Shown: positions 45,213 to 56,695, counted from the first letter of the stretch. The stretch is 64,000 nucleotides of DNA from Eleusine coracana subsp. coracana (GCA_032690845.1 CM064429.1:9766569-9830568); one strand, 5' to 3'. The notes: generated from the letters alone by a model not told the origin. Made by a program: numbers and translations.

Positions 45213-45789
45213 CCAACTACCACTTTACACTCCACAGGCATGCCTCAACTACCACAAGAACACCACTCTCCATGCACTGCCTACACATCTAGAGCATGTT
45301 ATATCTGTTTTTGAACAAACGTTTTAACAAACTAGCATGCAATCTCCCTGTTCAAGAAATCACGTTGTTAAATGTTTCAAAGTGGATGGATCATGTGCAA
45401 GTGCCTGAGTGAGATATATCCAGCTAGTTTTTTTTTGTTTTAAAAATAATGTGGATATCTCTAGCAATATTTCAATGTCATTTCTTCCGATTATAGATAA
45501 TCGAAACGTCACCAAAATTCCCTATATAACTCCCAAGATACAGTTGAAATATCATTGTAAGAAAAATTATCTTGACCGGACAAAGGCAAAACAAACAGTA
45601 GAAAGAAGAATGAAGCAGCTGGTTAGAAAAAAAAAACCGTCAACAAAAACGTCTTGTACAAACTTTTTTTTTTTGAGCGAAATGTACAAACTTGAACAGC
45701 AGGATGTTGAGCTGGTGTATGGCCGGCCCATGGCAAAAAGCACAATACAAGGTTTACGACCCATGTATATCGCAATCGCATCGTTCGTC
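45213..45789. other. Intergenic
   Basis: No gene. It holds the micro-insertion at 45655-45693. Confidence 0.45.
45655..45693 (-). mobile_element. Micro-insertion: poly(T) with 11-bp target duplication
   Basis: TGTACAAACTT occurs at 45655-45665 and 45683-45693. Between them are 17 bases, a T-run followed by GAGCGAAA. Read on the minus strand this is TTTCGCTC plus poly(A), the very end of a retroposon. Confidence 0.7.
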
Positions 45790-46113
45790 CACCGCTTCAG
45801 TCAGGTCAGCGCGCCACCGTATTCTTCCTTCCGCGACTCTCGCCATCCCGCTCCCCAGCGGCACCGCAGCAGCAACCTGGAAACAATCAGATCAGAGTGA
45901 AAGCCGGCCGTCCACACCTGTCGCCTCCCTTCGGAATCCGTCGCAACCCCGCCGGTAAGCATCTCGATCGCGCCCTCGCAGCCTGATCCGATCGCTGGGG
46001 GTCGCCGCCCACCCATATCGATTCGGTCCTCGTAGGAATCAACCCCACCTTACCTTTCTTCGTCCTCGTCTCTGTGATAGGTCAACAAAGGACCGGACTC
46101 CGTGGTCGCAGGG

Positions 46114-47283
46114 ATGACGTCATCAAAGCGTCGCACGGGCCCAAAGAGGCGCCCGGGCGCAGCGGCGGCGCCGATCGCTGCCCTGATGACTGGACGCCCT
46201 GCACGAGATCTTCCTGCGCCTACCGGGGAAGGACCTCTGCCGCGTGCGCGCCGTGTGCCGGTCCTGGCGCTCCCTCCTCGCCGGCCCGGGGCTCGCTGCC
46301 GCCCACGCGGCGCGCCACCCGGAGCCGCTCATAATTGCCGGCTACGACGAGCTCGACAACAAAGGCGTAATATTCAACATCGTCGACCTCGCCGGGCGCG
46401 TCGTCCGGCGCGTCAAGGGCGCGGCGGCGGCGGCGTCCGAGCGGGTGATGTCCCTGCACCTCGATCTCGTCTGCGTCGCGGAGGGTGCTAGCGGGCCGTG
46501 CAGGGTGTTCAGCCCGGGAGGTGGAGCGAGAGCGTCCTGGACCTTGCCTGAAGGAATGGCGGCGGAACACGCGGCGCACGAGGCCTTCTTCTCCCATCGT
46601 AGGACCACGATTGTGCTCGGGCAGGTTGAATCCACAGGCGAGTTTAAGATGCTTCGCATGTTTGACGGCTCTCCCATTAGGAAGGTACAGGTTTACGAGG
46701 TCGTCACCCTCGCTGCCGGTGGCCGCACTTCTTGGTGGAGGGGAAAGGAGGCGCCGCCCTACGCTGTTTCATTGGGATCGTGGAGCAGCGTTTTTGGAGT
46801 GGGTTTGTGTACTTCTTCTCGAATGAGACTGGTCGTCAGGAACAAGACTCTACGGCATTCCGCGTCGGCTCGTTCGACCTCGAAACAGAGGAGTGGAGGC
46901 CGAAAATCCCAGGACCCCTAAGAAGCGTTATGGATGATGATGGTCACAGCTCCTGCCGTGAATTGGAACTTGCTGTCCTGAGTGGCTGCTTAGTTGTGGT
47001 TCATCGGACGAGTTCTTATTTGAACCTATGGTATTTGAAGGATCGTGACAAGAGAATTTAGGTCAAGCGAAATAGAATAGAAACTGGAATGGAAGTACGC
47101 CCACTGTTAGTGTTAAATGATGGGAGGATAGTGCTTGTCCAAAAAGGAAGCAAGAGTTCACTGAAAATTTACAATCCAGAGACCGGCACTTCCACATATG
47201 TCGCAGAGATTGGGCCTTGTAATGCAATTGGTGTGTACACAGGAAACATACTGAGCTTGGCAAATGGTGCACAGTCATCATGA
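46114..47283 (+). pseudogene. F-box pseudogene (copy 3)
   Basis: It starts MTSSKRRTG and encodes the F-box as DALHEIFLRLPGKDLCRVRA followed by VCRSWRSLLAG, but in another frame: a one-base shift lies at about 46190. The associated region reads well (LIIAGYDELDNKGVIFNIVD, LGQVESTGEFKMLRMF) to a second one-base shift near 46791. The frame resumes with WSGFVYFFSNETG. TAG at 47059-47061 replaces the Trp codon of copy 4 (GVWVMR). After this the same frame continues to GVYTGNILSLANG, less an in-frame deletion of about 45 bp. A leader intron (45955-46080) is conserved. Three lesions make it non-functional. Confidence 0.88.
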
Positions 47284-47410
47284 TGTGAGTGATTTACTAT
47301 AGACTCTTTAATGGATCTTTATTTATATATATATATATATTCAATCTTGGATTAAATCTCTAATTTCCCCACTCTTTCTAGGTATCAGTTTGACATTTTG
47401 GTGCTCAACT

Positions 47411-47456
47411 TTTCTACCTATTGAGTTCAAAAAAAAAAAAACTTTCTACCTATTGA
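47411..47456 (+). mobile_element. Micro-insertion: poly(A) with 14-bp target duplication
   Basis: TTTCTACCTATTGA flanks an 18-base insert (GTTC, an A-run, C) at 47411-47424 and 47443-47456. The matching position in the duplicate segment at 51.77 kb lacks any A-run, so the insertion postdates the segmental duplication. Confidence 0.8.
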
Positions 47457-48050
47457 TGATAAAAAGACAATATACTGATGAGAGTTATTCTAGTATCACT
47501 AATACCGATATCCTTTTGTTGGATTTGGGGGACTTCATGTGTGTGTCTCAAAACACCGTTATTCAAGAGAAAACCACTAGATGTGAATAAGTTTACTAAA
47601 TCTGTTACAACAAAGACGTCTAAAGTTGTTGAGGAAGTGTTCCATAAGGTAACATAAAACTTAAAATCTAGTGCTTTTGTGACTTTCATGTTTCTAACTT
47701 TTAGAAATGGACATAGCTTGGTTGAATTTGTAGTCACTAGTAGAATCCTTTGAAATGTATTCTTTGTCGAAATTGTCATTTGAAGACTGACAAATACTGG
47801 TCGTTTGTATAGTTCTATCGATTAATCCTTAGTTGAGATTAATATATATGAGTCATTTGACTTTACTAATCTATCCCTACTGCTTGTAATTTATATTTTG
47901 GGTTTGGCCATGTTGTTCGAAATTAATCTGTTGATGAAAGACAGAAAATCTGTTAACCAGTCAGGACAATTTTGTAGTTTGTCAGTTGGCATTTTGGTCA
48001 ATATAAATTATCAAATGGCAAAAGAAAAAAAAAACTCATGGCTCCAGTTT

Positions 48051-48946
48051 GTTGTTTTTCAATTTGCCTTGGGTCAGTATAAATATCCTCAAATGGTAAA
48101 AAGACAATTACGGAAAATTAGTATCCTGCTCGGCTGTTTTGCTCTATTGTTTCATATGCGTTCCAACACTAGAACTTTCCTCCTCTGTTATTCTTCTTTC
48201 CTTGCCTTTTCTTCTTTTTTGTTGCATGTATCTAAGATTGAGGCAACAAAATTATTGTTACTAAGGCCTTCAGCACATGAATTTGATTTCTTACCACATT
48301 TACAGTCAACTTTTGCTGAAGTTACAGTGATTATATATTGGACTTACAGTCACTGTTTTTTCGTGTCATTTTAAACTGAATCATGTGTTTTGCGTCCTAT
48401 TTAGCACTCAGTTCGACTCAACAACAACAAACTGAGTGGAAACACCCAATTCCACTCAACTGAAAAAAAAGAAATCGGTAGGAAATTATGTGTTATTCAT
48501 AGTCGAAACGCCTGTGTTCCTTAGACAGCCCCAAAATTTAAATCCTTGTGCTAACGTACTTTTGTTCTGGCTAATGTGAGTCTAGAAACCCATTTATTCG
48601 GTGTTCTCTCTACCTAATCTTTTCTCTTCTAAAAAAAAGATATAAAAAAAAGAGAAGAAACGGACGGTTATCAGAGGTTACTAATAAACATGATATTTTA
48701 AAAATATTGATAATTTCAATGAATAAAATAAATTATTTTTCAAATTATTTTACATAATTTGTGAAGAAATGATTTTAAATCTATAAACTATTATAGTTAC
48801 ATATATAATAAAAATAATTTTCATTAAATAAACATAGTTGATGATAAAATTTCGGTAATAAAAATTATATAGAACCTCAATGATAAACATGACATTTCAG
48901 ATATTTCGGTGGCCGAATTTTTTTTCCTAGGTCAAGGCATAAGAAC
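48051..48946. other. Intergenic, nothing supported
   Basis: AT-rich. Short frames of low-complexity composition only. Confidence 0.45.
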
Positions 48947-48991
48947 GGGGTGGAGGGGGCGGAGGGGGGGGGGGAGGGGGAGGAGACGGTG
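48947..48991 (+). other. G-run tract with G-quadruplex potential
   Basis: Within 45 bases there are runs GGGG, GGGGG, a 12-base G run, GGGGG and shorter GG pairs, separated by one to three bases. This satisfies the usual G3+N1-7 pattern several times over. Lengths of such runs are also prone to sequencing error. Confidence 0.6.
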
Positions 48992-49208
48992 GCACGTCAA
49001 CGAGAGTCAGAAAATGATGATAATAATAAATTAGAGAAAAGGACCCAGAAAAGACTCAGCTTGATGACAGCCCAACAAAGAACACATATCTGATTGAAAA
49101 TATAAGCCCATGAAACAAAACATTGTAAAGAACTTGGTCCAATAACGTTCCAACAGCAGGCAACGCATCCTGCCGCAAATTTGATTGAAACCAATAATGT
49201 TCGTGTAC

Positions 49209-49272
49209 AAACACAAGGCCTACTACGAGTCGAGCTATTCCCTCAAAAAATAAAAACACAAGGCCTACTACG
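49209..49272 (+). mobile_element. Micro-insertion: LINE-like tail with 19-bp target duplication
   Basis: AAACACAAGGCCTACTACG occurs perfectly at 49209-49227 and 49254-49272. The 26-base insert is AGTCGAGCTATTCCCTC plus AAAAAATAA. CCCTC followed by poly(A) is also the last sequence of the LINE at 38.0-39.2 kb (GCCCTC, then A-run). This supports an extremely 5'-truncated LINE copy. Confidence 0.85.
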
Positions 49273-49307
49273 GCCAGTCTGTCATCATCCACACCACCGC
49301 TTAGGGA

Positions 49308-49655
49308 TGGCAGTGGGTCGGATTTGAATGTGAAGCAAAAACCCATCCTTGCCATGGAAATGTTTCGAGTGAAAATTAACTCTACATCCATATCTATGGG
49401 TAGATTGAGACTCACATCCATATCCACCGGATTTCGGATGGATGTCGGGTGCCACTTAGGTTTCATATGTTATATGAAAAATATCTCAAAATAAAATATT
49501 TTAACGAGATCAATACAAATATATAATGTCTATATATGTCACGACAATCAACAAAAATGAGTCATGAGTATGTACTTAGGTAATTATACATAAATTCTTA
49601 ATATCTTAGTCATAATTCTTATCACATGTATATTTATTTAGGATTAGTTTAACAT
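49308..49655 (-). mobile_element. Truncated TAGGGATGGCA hAT element
   Basis: Begins TAGGGATGGCAGTGGGTCGG, then runs through GGATTTCGGATGG, AATATTTTAACGAGATC, TACTTAGGTAATTATACATAAATT and CTTATCACATGTATA. These are the inverse of blocks in the element at 44649-45204. The far terminus is absent, so no target duplication can be seen. Confidence 0.75.
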
Positions 49656-50104
49656 GAGGACATGTATAAAGGAGAGACCACTGATATCTCTTAGGCACTA
49701 TTTTTCATAGACAGTCAACAACTTCATCATACAAAGGATAGACCACTTACTGTCTTTTAGCATTGTTTCTAATAAATGCAGATTATATGTGCTAGACCAA
49801 TTACGCAGCTCCATTAGATCTCTTTACTCTTGGAAACAATGCAAGATTGTTGCTTCACGGAGAGTCAACCCCTCTCGTTTCTTGAGGAGGGAGGGTCTTT
49901 TTTACAAAATTATACTATCAAGAGCCCACTCATTAATTTGTGTTGTACATGCTCTAAAATGGAACTAAATTTTATATGCAAGTATGTTTTAAAGACTAAT
50001 ACCCGTTGACGTGAATGACATGCATGAGTGAAAAATTAAACTCACGGTCACATCTTTCAATTGCAAAATCTATCAGACCTCGCACCATGGGTAAAATTAC
50101 CATC
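49656..50104. other. Intergenic, nothing supported
   Basis: No gene or defined repeat; some similar short phrases recur (GAGAGACCACTGATATCTC, GATAGACCACTTACTGTC). Confidence 0.4.
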
Positions 50105-52215
50105 CTACCACCGCTTCAGTCCGGTCAGCGCGCCGCCGTCGTGGACTCGTCAGAAGACCCATAAGACCACAACCGGACAACCGCCACCGCTTCTTCCTTT
50201 CGCGACTCCCCACCCAGCAGCTCAGAAGTTTATTTATTCCCCATCCCGCTACCTCCTGGTAAGCAGCTCGATTGCATCATCATCCAATCGCCGTGGTCTC
50301 GCTCGCCTCCCCAGCACAGCACACTGGACCCCTGAATCACGCCCAGCCATCTCACAAGGGGAAAGAGCTGACATTTCTTCCTCCCTCGTCCACAAGTAAT
50401 GGCGTCCTCCAAGCTTCGCGCGGAGCCAGACAGGCGCGGTGGTGCCGCTCGCCCTTGTCTCCAACGTCGGTGCTCTGCCCCCGGACGCCATATTCGAGAT
50501 CCTGCTGCGCTTCCCGGGAAAAGAGCTCTGCCGCCTGCGTGCTGGGTGCCGGGCGTGGCATTCCCTCCTCTCCGACCCGCTCTTCGCCGCCGCCCACACG
50601 GCCCGCCACGCGGAGCCGCTCATCGTCGTCGGATACGCCGACGACACAAGCAACGGCATCTTTTTCGACATCATCGACCTCCTCTCCGGGCGCGTTGTCA
50701 AACGGGTCGTCGTGCAGGACGCGGCGAACACGACACGGTTCGAGCGGGTGGTGTCCACGCAGCTCGACCTCATCTGCGTCGCAGAGGTGCCCAGCGGGAG
50801 GTTCAGAGTGCTCAACCCGGGCACTGGACTCGTCTGGACCTTGCCGCAAGGATTGGCAGCAGAACACGGGGCGCACGAGCCGTACGTCTCCCGTGACAGG
50901 ACTTCAGTTGCGATTGGACAGGTCGCCTCCACAGGCGAGTACAAGTTGCTTCGCACGCTCCACTGCTCCCCTGCTCCCAACACGAATCTACAGCTCTACG
51001 AGGTAATCGCCCTCCCTGACGCTGGCAGCAACAGCCACACTCGGTGGAGGGGAAAGAGTGCACCGCCGTATACCTTCGGATTGGGCGCGTGGAGCAGCGT
51101 GGTCGCCGACGGGTTCGTTTACTTCTTCTCAGATGAGGTTGGTCAAGAACAGGAGCAACATGGGAGGCCGTTACGCATTGGCTCCTTCGACCTCGAAACA
51201 GAGCAGTGGCGCCCGGAGATCTGAGGGCCCAGAAGAAGTGTTTTGAATGATCATCCTAGTCTTCGCGATAACCAAAGTGTCTGGGGTAAGTTCTCACTAG
51301 CTGTCTTGAATGGCTGCTTGGTCGTGGTTCATCGGACGGTTCCTTGCTTGGACCTATGGTTTCTGGAGGATCCTGGAAAGGGCGTATGGGTCATGCGACA
51401 GAGAATACTGGTTGAAATGAAGTACATGTACGCTTCATTTAGTTATAAGTATGCTGCTGAACGTACTATACGCCCGGTGCTGGTTTTGAATGATGGGAGG
51501 GTAGTGCTTGTTCAGAAAGGAAGGGAGGCGTCACTCAAAATCTACGATCCGAACTCCCACGCATTCACAGGTGTGGCAGAGATTAGGCCTTGTACTGCAA
51601 TAGGTTTGTACACGGGAAACCTACTGAGCTTGGCAAATGGTGGCCCGTTCATGATGTGAGTGATTTACCGCTGTTTTATGGGATCTGTATATGTATCCAC
51701 TTATGGAATATGGATTAGTTCTCTCCTCCCTCTTTCTAGCTGGTAGTGTGGCGTTATCGGTCCTAAACTTATCTTCCTAACGATGATGATAGAGAGATAT
51801 TGTACTGATGCATGTGTTATCCAATTAGTACCATTATTACCTACTTATATATTTGTATCGTTTTGAGAAATTCGTGTGCGTCTGTAGCTTGGTTGAATCA
51901 ATAATCATAAAATGAGGAGTTCTTTGTGAAAATTGTGACTTGCAAACTGCTTTGGTAATGTAGCTTGTGTTGTTCTGCCAATGAATCCTTGATTGAGACT
52001 GCTATCTGATTCATTTACCTTCACTACTCTGTCCCTACAGCATGCATGTTACTATTATTATTATTTGGATCTGGACATGTTCGAAATTATATTGTTGATG
52101 GAAAAGGGAGCATCTTTCAACCTGTCAATTAGGTTTTGTATTTTGTCAGTTTGTCTTTTAGTAAATATACACAAATCCTCAAATGAGGACCAAACTAAAA
52201 TCCACATGGCTCCAG
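50105..52215. repeat. Segmental duplicate 2 (with F-box copy 4)
   Basis: Partner of 45790-48050; similarity runs from the promoter (CACCGCTTCAGTCCGGTCAGCG) to about ATGGCTCCAGATTTC, well beyond the coding region. Spacing between the units is about 4.3 kb. Confidence 0.75.
50399..51659 (+). pseudogene. F-box pseudogene (copy 4)
   Basis: The ATG at 50399 (MASSKLRAEPDRRGG) is one base out of frame with the rest; the F-box frame runs from about 50439: VGALPPDAIFEILLRFPG, KELCRLRAGCRAWHSLLSDP and LFAAAHTARHAEPLIVVGY. The associated region is complete: RFRVLNPGTGLVW, IGQVASTGEYKLLRTL, SIGSFDLE-like GSFDLETEQWRPEI. TGA at 51222-51224 then interrupts, and the same frame continues through LNGCLVVVHRTVPCLDLWFL, VLVLNDGRVVLVQKG and GLYTGNLLSLANG to TGA at 51657-51659. 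A leader intron 50259-50396 is likely. One frameshift and one nonsense codon mark recent loss. A shortened ~261-residue product from a non-ATG start is conceivable but unlikely. Confidence 0.85.
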
Positions 52216-53446
52216 ATTTCAAACTGTCCGCACCGGCGTCCCCTATCGCATCCTCCAGTACGGGGATAGCGTTTTTTTCTCCCGCACCGGGGTACGCTAT
52301 CCCCTACGGTACTATCCCGCGCTGTCTTCGCTACGCCAAATCAAGCGCAATAGAGGAGCAACGCTACAACCTTTATGGGCCCACCTCACTCCAGCCATTG
52401 TCATCCGCGCGCGCCGTTGCAGAGGAGGGAGCATGGAGCAGAGGAGGGGCGACAAGAGAGGAAGACGACCATCAAGGACCCAGCTCTGCTCGGCCGGCGA
52501 GCTTCGTCGAGGACCCAGATCCGGCCGCTGAGGACCCGGCTGGCACGATGGGGAGTAGGAGGAGGTGCGGGGGAAGGAGGATGGGCGGTGGAGCCGAGGT
52601 GCACCCATAGGCTGCCTCCATCGCGGCCGGTCGGGGGAAGGGGGAGGTGGCGGTGGAGGCGCACGTGGGGAGAGAGTGCACGGGGTCGTGGGTGGCGGAC
52701 GGCCGGCGTGGCGACGGCGGGCGAGGCGGGTCCCGACGGCGGCGCGCTGCGGGGGAGGAGGAGGGGCCTCGGCATCTGCACACGGAGGCGAGGAGAACAG
52801 AGGCGAGCCAGCGGGGGGAGGAGGAGGAGAGGCCCGGCGGCGGGGGGAGAGGACACGCGTGTCGGAGACTCGGAGGCGGAGAAGGAGGAGAGGCCTGGCG
52901 GCGACAGCAGCGCGGGGGAGGTGGAGGGGCCCGGTGGCGGCGGCGTCCCGCACAGCGGCGGAGGCGGAGGACGCGCGAGCCGGAGACTCAGAGGCGGAGA
53001 ATAGGGCGCAATGCGCTCGGGGGTGGGGGAAGGGAAGAGATAAGGAGAAAAAAATAAAAGAAAAAGAAAAAAGAGAGTAGAGAGAAGATGATAGTTGATA
53101 TAGAGTATGAGATATAAAGTACGACGAGTGCGATAGAAATGAGTTTAGAGTAGATAATCTCGATGATCAGGACATAATGCAATGCCTGGCTTTTCAAGTT
53201 TTCCTTTTTACTGTTCTTTATTTCTCAATTTCTTTTATTATGTGAACTAGTTGGTGATGGTAATGATGCCGTTTTGGATTACAATCCTTCTTAGAATCGA
53301 TTGATTTTTTTCTTTTGAAAAATGTATTCTTATGGTTTTGTTTTGTTGTATTGTGGGATATATCACCAACGCAGATGGAGATCATCACTCCTCTATGGAT
53401 GTTGTGGTTAGCACAAGCGATGTTTTTGTCCGGGGCAGTCATTTGA
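52216..53446. other. GC-rich, purine-strand-biased block with no convincing gene
   Basis: 52380-53040 is very GC-rich and consists largely of GGAGG/GGCGG/GAGGAG runs on the plus strand, passing into GAAAAAAATAAAAGAAAAAG. Long frames occur in nearly every phase on both strands, the signature of stop-codon scarcity rather than coding. At 52262-52309 GGGGATAGCG and CGCTATCCCC form a 10-bp stem around a ~26-base loop. 53041-53446 is AT-rich intergenic sequence. Confidence 0.5.
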
Positions 53447-54009
53447 GTTTTTGTTAAAAAAAATAATATTGTTTTAATATATAATTATAAAACTGGGTAT
53501 AAAATACAAAAATTGTAAAAATAGGGGATAGTCGGTTATGTGGCAACCGACTAGCAGGATATCGGTACTGGGTAACCGACCGATGGCATCCTACGTGGCA
53601 TGGCCGAGGCATGGAGCCTGTCGGTCACAGGACAACCGACAAATCCCTGGGTGGAGGGAAGTCGGTCAGAAGGCAACCAACTTGGTCTTGTCGGAATGTG
53701 GTATTGGTCACCTAATGACTGACTAGTCCTAACTATTGGCACTCATTTTTGTTTCATGTTTCCTGTGCGTCGCAATGATGCATCGTTGCACGTTTCCTGT
53801 GCATCATAGTGATGCATCATTTCATGTTTCCTATATGTCGCAGTGATACAGCTTTAATCAATTCGCCCTGTGTTTTGCAGTGATGCAGTTATCAGTAGGA
53901 CCCACAATTACATCGTAGCAAAAAACCATAAACACAATACTCCGAGTTACATCGTACGATAACTAGTGAGAATACAAATTCTACTGATACAATAAAATAC
54001 AATACATTT

Positions 54010-56661
54010 TTTAATGGAAACATGCCCATAAAGGGCTATTTATTAAACACACGAGATTTTACAAAGTTTTGCTCAAGGAAGACAAATACAATCAAGACTC
54101 TGAAAAGGATAACGATTATGATGATCAACATTCATACATGAGAACACAAGATTCTCATCATTGGCTATTGCACTATGAGCTAATGCATCAGCTACAATAT
54201 TCTTTTTCTCTTGGAGTGTGGAAAAACCTCATATTTATAGAAGATCTTTTGCCTACAGTCTCTCTGATGATGGGCCTGATTCTCTAATCTTCTGGAAGAT
54301 CATGATAATTATTTAAATTGGCTACTAAGTTTTTATTGTCTATTTAGAAATTACATTCTTTGATCTCCAACTTTCAAATTATCCATAAACCAAGAGACAA
54401 GCTTAAAGCTTCGGCATGTAAAGCAGTTTCTGCTTTATTTGTTTTTGCTTGGATTTGAATAGACCATGAAGAGGAATCTCCTTGGTGTGATAAGAGGACC
54501 CCAAGTCCAGATTCTCACCCTGCAATAAACGAAGCATCTGACCTGCAACAAAACATAGAAATAGGAGTCTGCAGATCAAGATATTCTGGTTCTTAATATT
54601 CTAAAATGTCCTTTTGATATTTTCTCAACTTTATACGCTTCATATTGAGCCATTTGAGCTGCTGAAGCCTGAAAAATAATTGAAATGACAGATTCTTCTT
54701 TCTTGTGAAATCTGTGAGCATTCCTTGATTTCCATATAAACCATAAGATATAACAGAAAAGATCAAAATCTTTTGGCTCCTGTATAAATGATAAAATATT
54801 ATGGATTATATCTGAACAAGAGCCAAAAAGATTATCAGTCTTCAATGCAAAAGGAGAAGCAAACTACACAACTCTTGCAAAAGTGCACTTAAAAAATATA
54901 TGTTCATGATTTTCTACAAGAGAGCAGCAGGAGCAGTTAGGAGAGATATTTTTCATTCTTCTATGAACTCTCTGGGCATTAACAACATTTTTTGTAAGAA
55001 GTCTCCATATAAATATTTGAACTCTGGGAAGAATTTTTGAATTTTTCCAGTTCATATTTATGATAGACATGGTTTGATTTGATGTAATTAGTTTACTTAC
55101 TCTTTTCTCAATTTCTCCTCGATGAATGAACTTGTATGCACTTTGAGCAATCCAAATCCCCTTTTTATTTGGCTTCCATACTAGCACATCACGGCCTTCT
55201 GCTTGACGCAAAGGGACTTGCATAACTTGTTAGCAAAATCATGTCTAAATATAGATTGAAGGAGAGCATCATTCCATCTTTTTGGATTATTCAGCCATAA
55301 CTCATTTACTTTAACTGGGAGATTAGAGTTTAAAGCCTCTTCTTTAATGTTTAGATGAATAGATTCCCAATTAGGACACCAAAGCTGATTCCAAATAGAA
55401 ATATTTCTATCAAAGAGTTGCCATTGAACTGCTTTAAGGAGAATGTTTCTTACCTTTAAAATGGAATCCCAAATCCCCAATTTTAAACCATAATTTTTGG
55501 CCTTCCAGAAAGAGGTATTAGGAAAATACTTACCTTTTAATATTGTTGCCCACAAAACATCAGGATTGTTGATTATTCTCCATGCTAGGCCTGTGATCAA
55601 AGCAATGTTTAAAGTTGCAAGGTCTCTGAATCCTAGCCCAACTGCACCTTTTGGAATACAAAAATAATCCCAGGCTGTAAGGTAAAGAGGTTTTTTGCTA
55701 TGATCAGGATTATTCCCTCTCCACCAAAAGTGTCTAATAATAGCAATAAGCTCTTTTGTAAAAGTTTTTGGAAATATGACATGGGACATATAATAGATGG
55801 GGATGGAAGAGAAAACTGATTTTATTCGACTTGAACGACCTGCATGAGAAATCATATCTGCCTTCCAATCACTAAATTTAGCTTTGAATTTATTTTTTTT
55901 AGGAAGGCATAAACTTTGGTTTTCGGAATGTGGGCCGTGAAAAGAGGATGACCAAGATGAATTGCTCCATGATGCATTTCTGTAACTTGAAAAAGATTTT
56001 TGATTTGAATCTGCATATCAGAAGGGGTGTTAGTACTAAAAATAATAGAAGATTTATTCCATTTTGGAGTTTGTCCAGAATCAACACAAAAAGCATCAAT
56101 AATATTTTTTATGAACTGAGCTTCTTCTAAAGTTGCCTGAACATAAATGATAACATCATCTGCAAATAAGAGAGAGTGAATTGGAAGAGTATTTGGGGCT
56201 AGTTGGACTCCTTTTATTCTATTGTTTGAAACAACATCTCGTAGCCTGCAAGAAAGTTCATTAATAGAAACTATAAAAGAGATATGGAGAAAATGGACAT
56301 CCTTGTCTAATTCCTCTAGAGCTTTTAAAAGTGCCAAAAGATTGACCATTTATAACTATAGAGAAGATAGGCCATTCAATACAAGCTGCAACAAGCTCAA
56401 TAGAATTATTTTGAAAACCAATTCTTCGAAGAGCATATCTTATAAAACTCCACTCTATCCGATTAAAAGCTTCGGCCAAATCCAACTTAAGCATAAAAGC
56501 ATTAGTTGTCCATTTCTTATGCTGAAACAAATGAATTATTTCATGGGCTATGATAATATTCTCTGAAATTCTACGCCCCTTAACAAAAGCATATTAGGAA
56601 TTTACAATGCAATGAGGAAGGTAAGGCTGCATTTTTAAAGCAAGAGACTTGACAATAATTT
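54010..56661 (-). mobile_element. 5'-truncated LINE inserted in the MULE
   Basis: Perfect 15-bp target duplication AAATACAATACATTT at 53995-54009 and 56662-56676. On the minus strand the element starts inside reverse transcriptase: MLKLDLAEAFNRIEW, GIRQGCPFSPYLF, then SLLFADDVIIY (the FADD catalytic motif), a FWWRG.../WGNLTAW-like C-terminal RT region, the zf-RVT block (LPRVQIFIWRLL...CSCC) and part of an RNase H region. Several frameshifts and stops break the frame. The 3' end adjoins a short A-tract on the minus strand (TTTTTTAATGG on plus). Endonuclease and ORF1 are missing, so the copy is dead on arrival. Confidence 0.9.
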
Positions 56662-56695
56662 AAATACAATACATTTAAAATCAATACATATCAGA

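Larger units (their letters stand above)
45790..48050. repeat. Segmental duplicate 1 (with F-box copy 3)
   Basis: Shared with 50105-52215 from the promoter (CACCGCTTCAGTC-GGTCAGCG) through the leader intron, coding region, GTGAGTGATTTAC just after the stop, and distal blocks (TGTTCGAAATTA, TTTTGTA-TTTGTCAGTT, ATGGCTCCAG). The unit is about 2.2 kb; the later LINE-tail micro-insertion at 47411 is unique to this copy. Confidence 0.75.

Noticed and set aside
52312..53080. Several open frames of 130-213 codons on both strands
   Set aside because: Sequence is GC-rich and low complexity with few stops in any phase; residues are mostly G, R, P, A and no motif, splice signal or plausible start supports any one frame.
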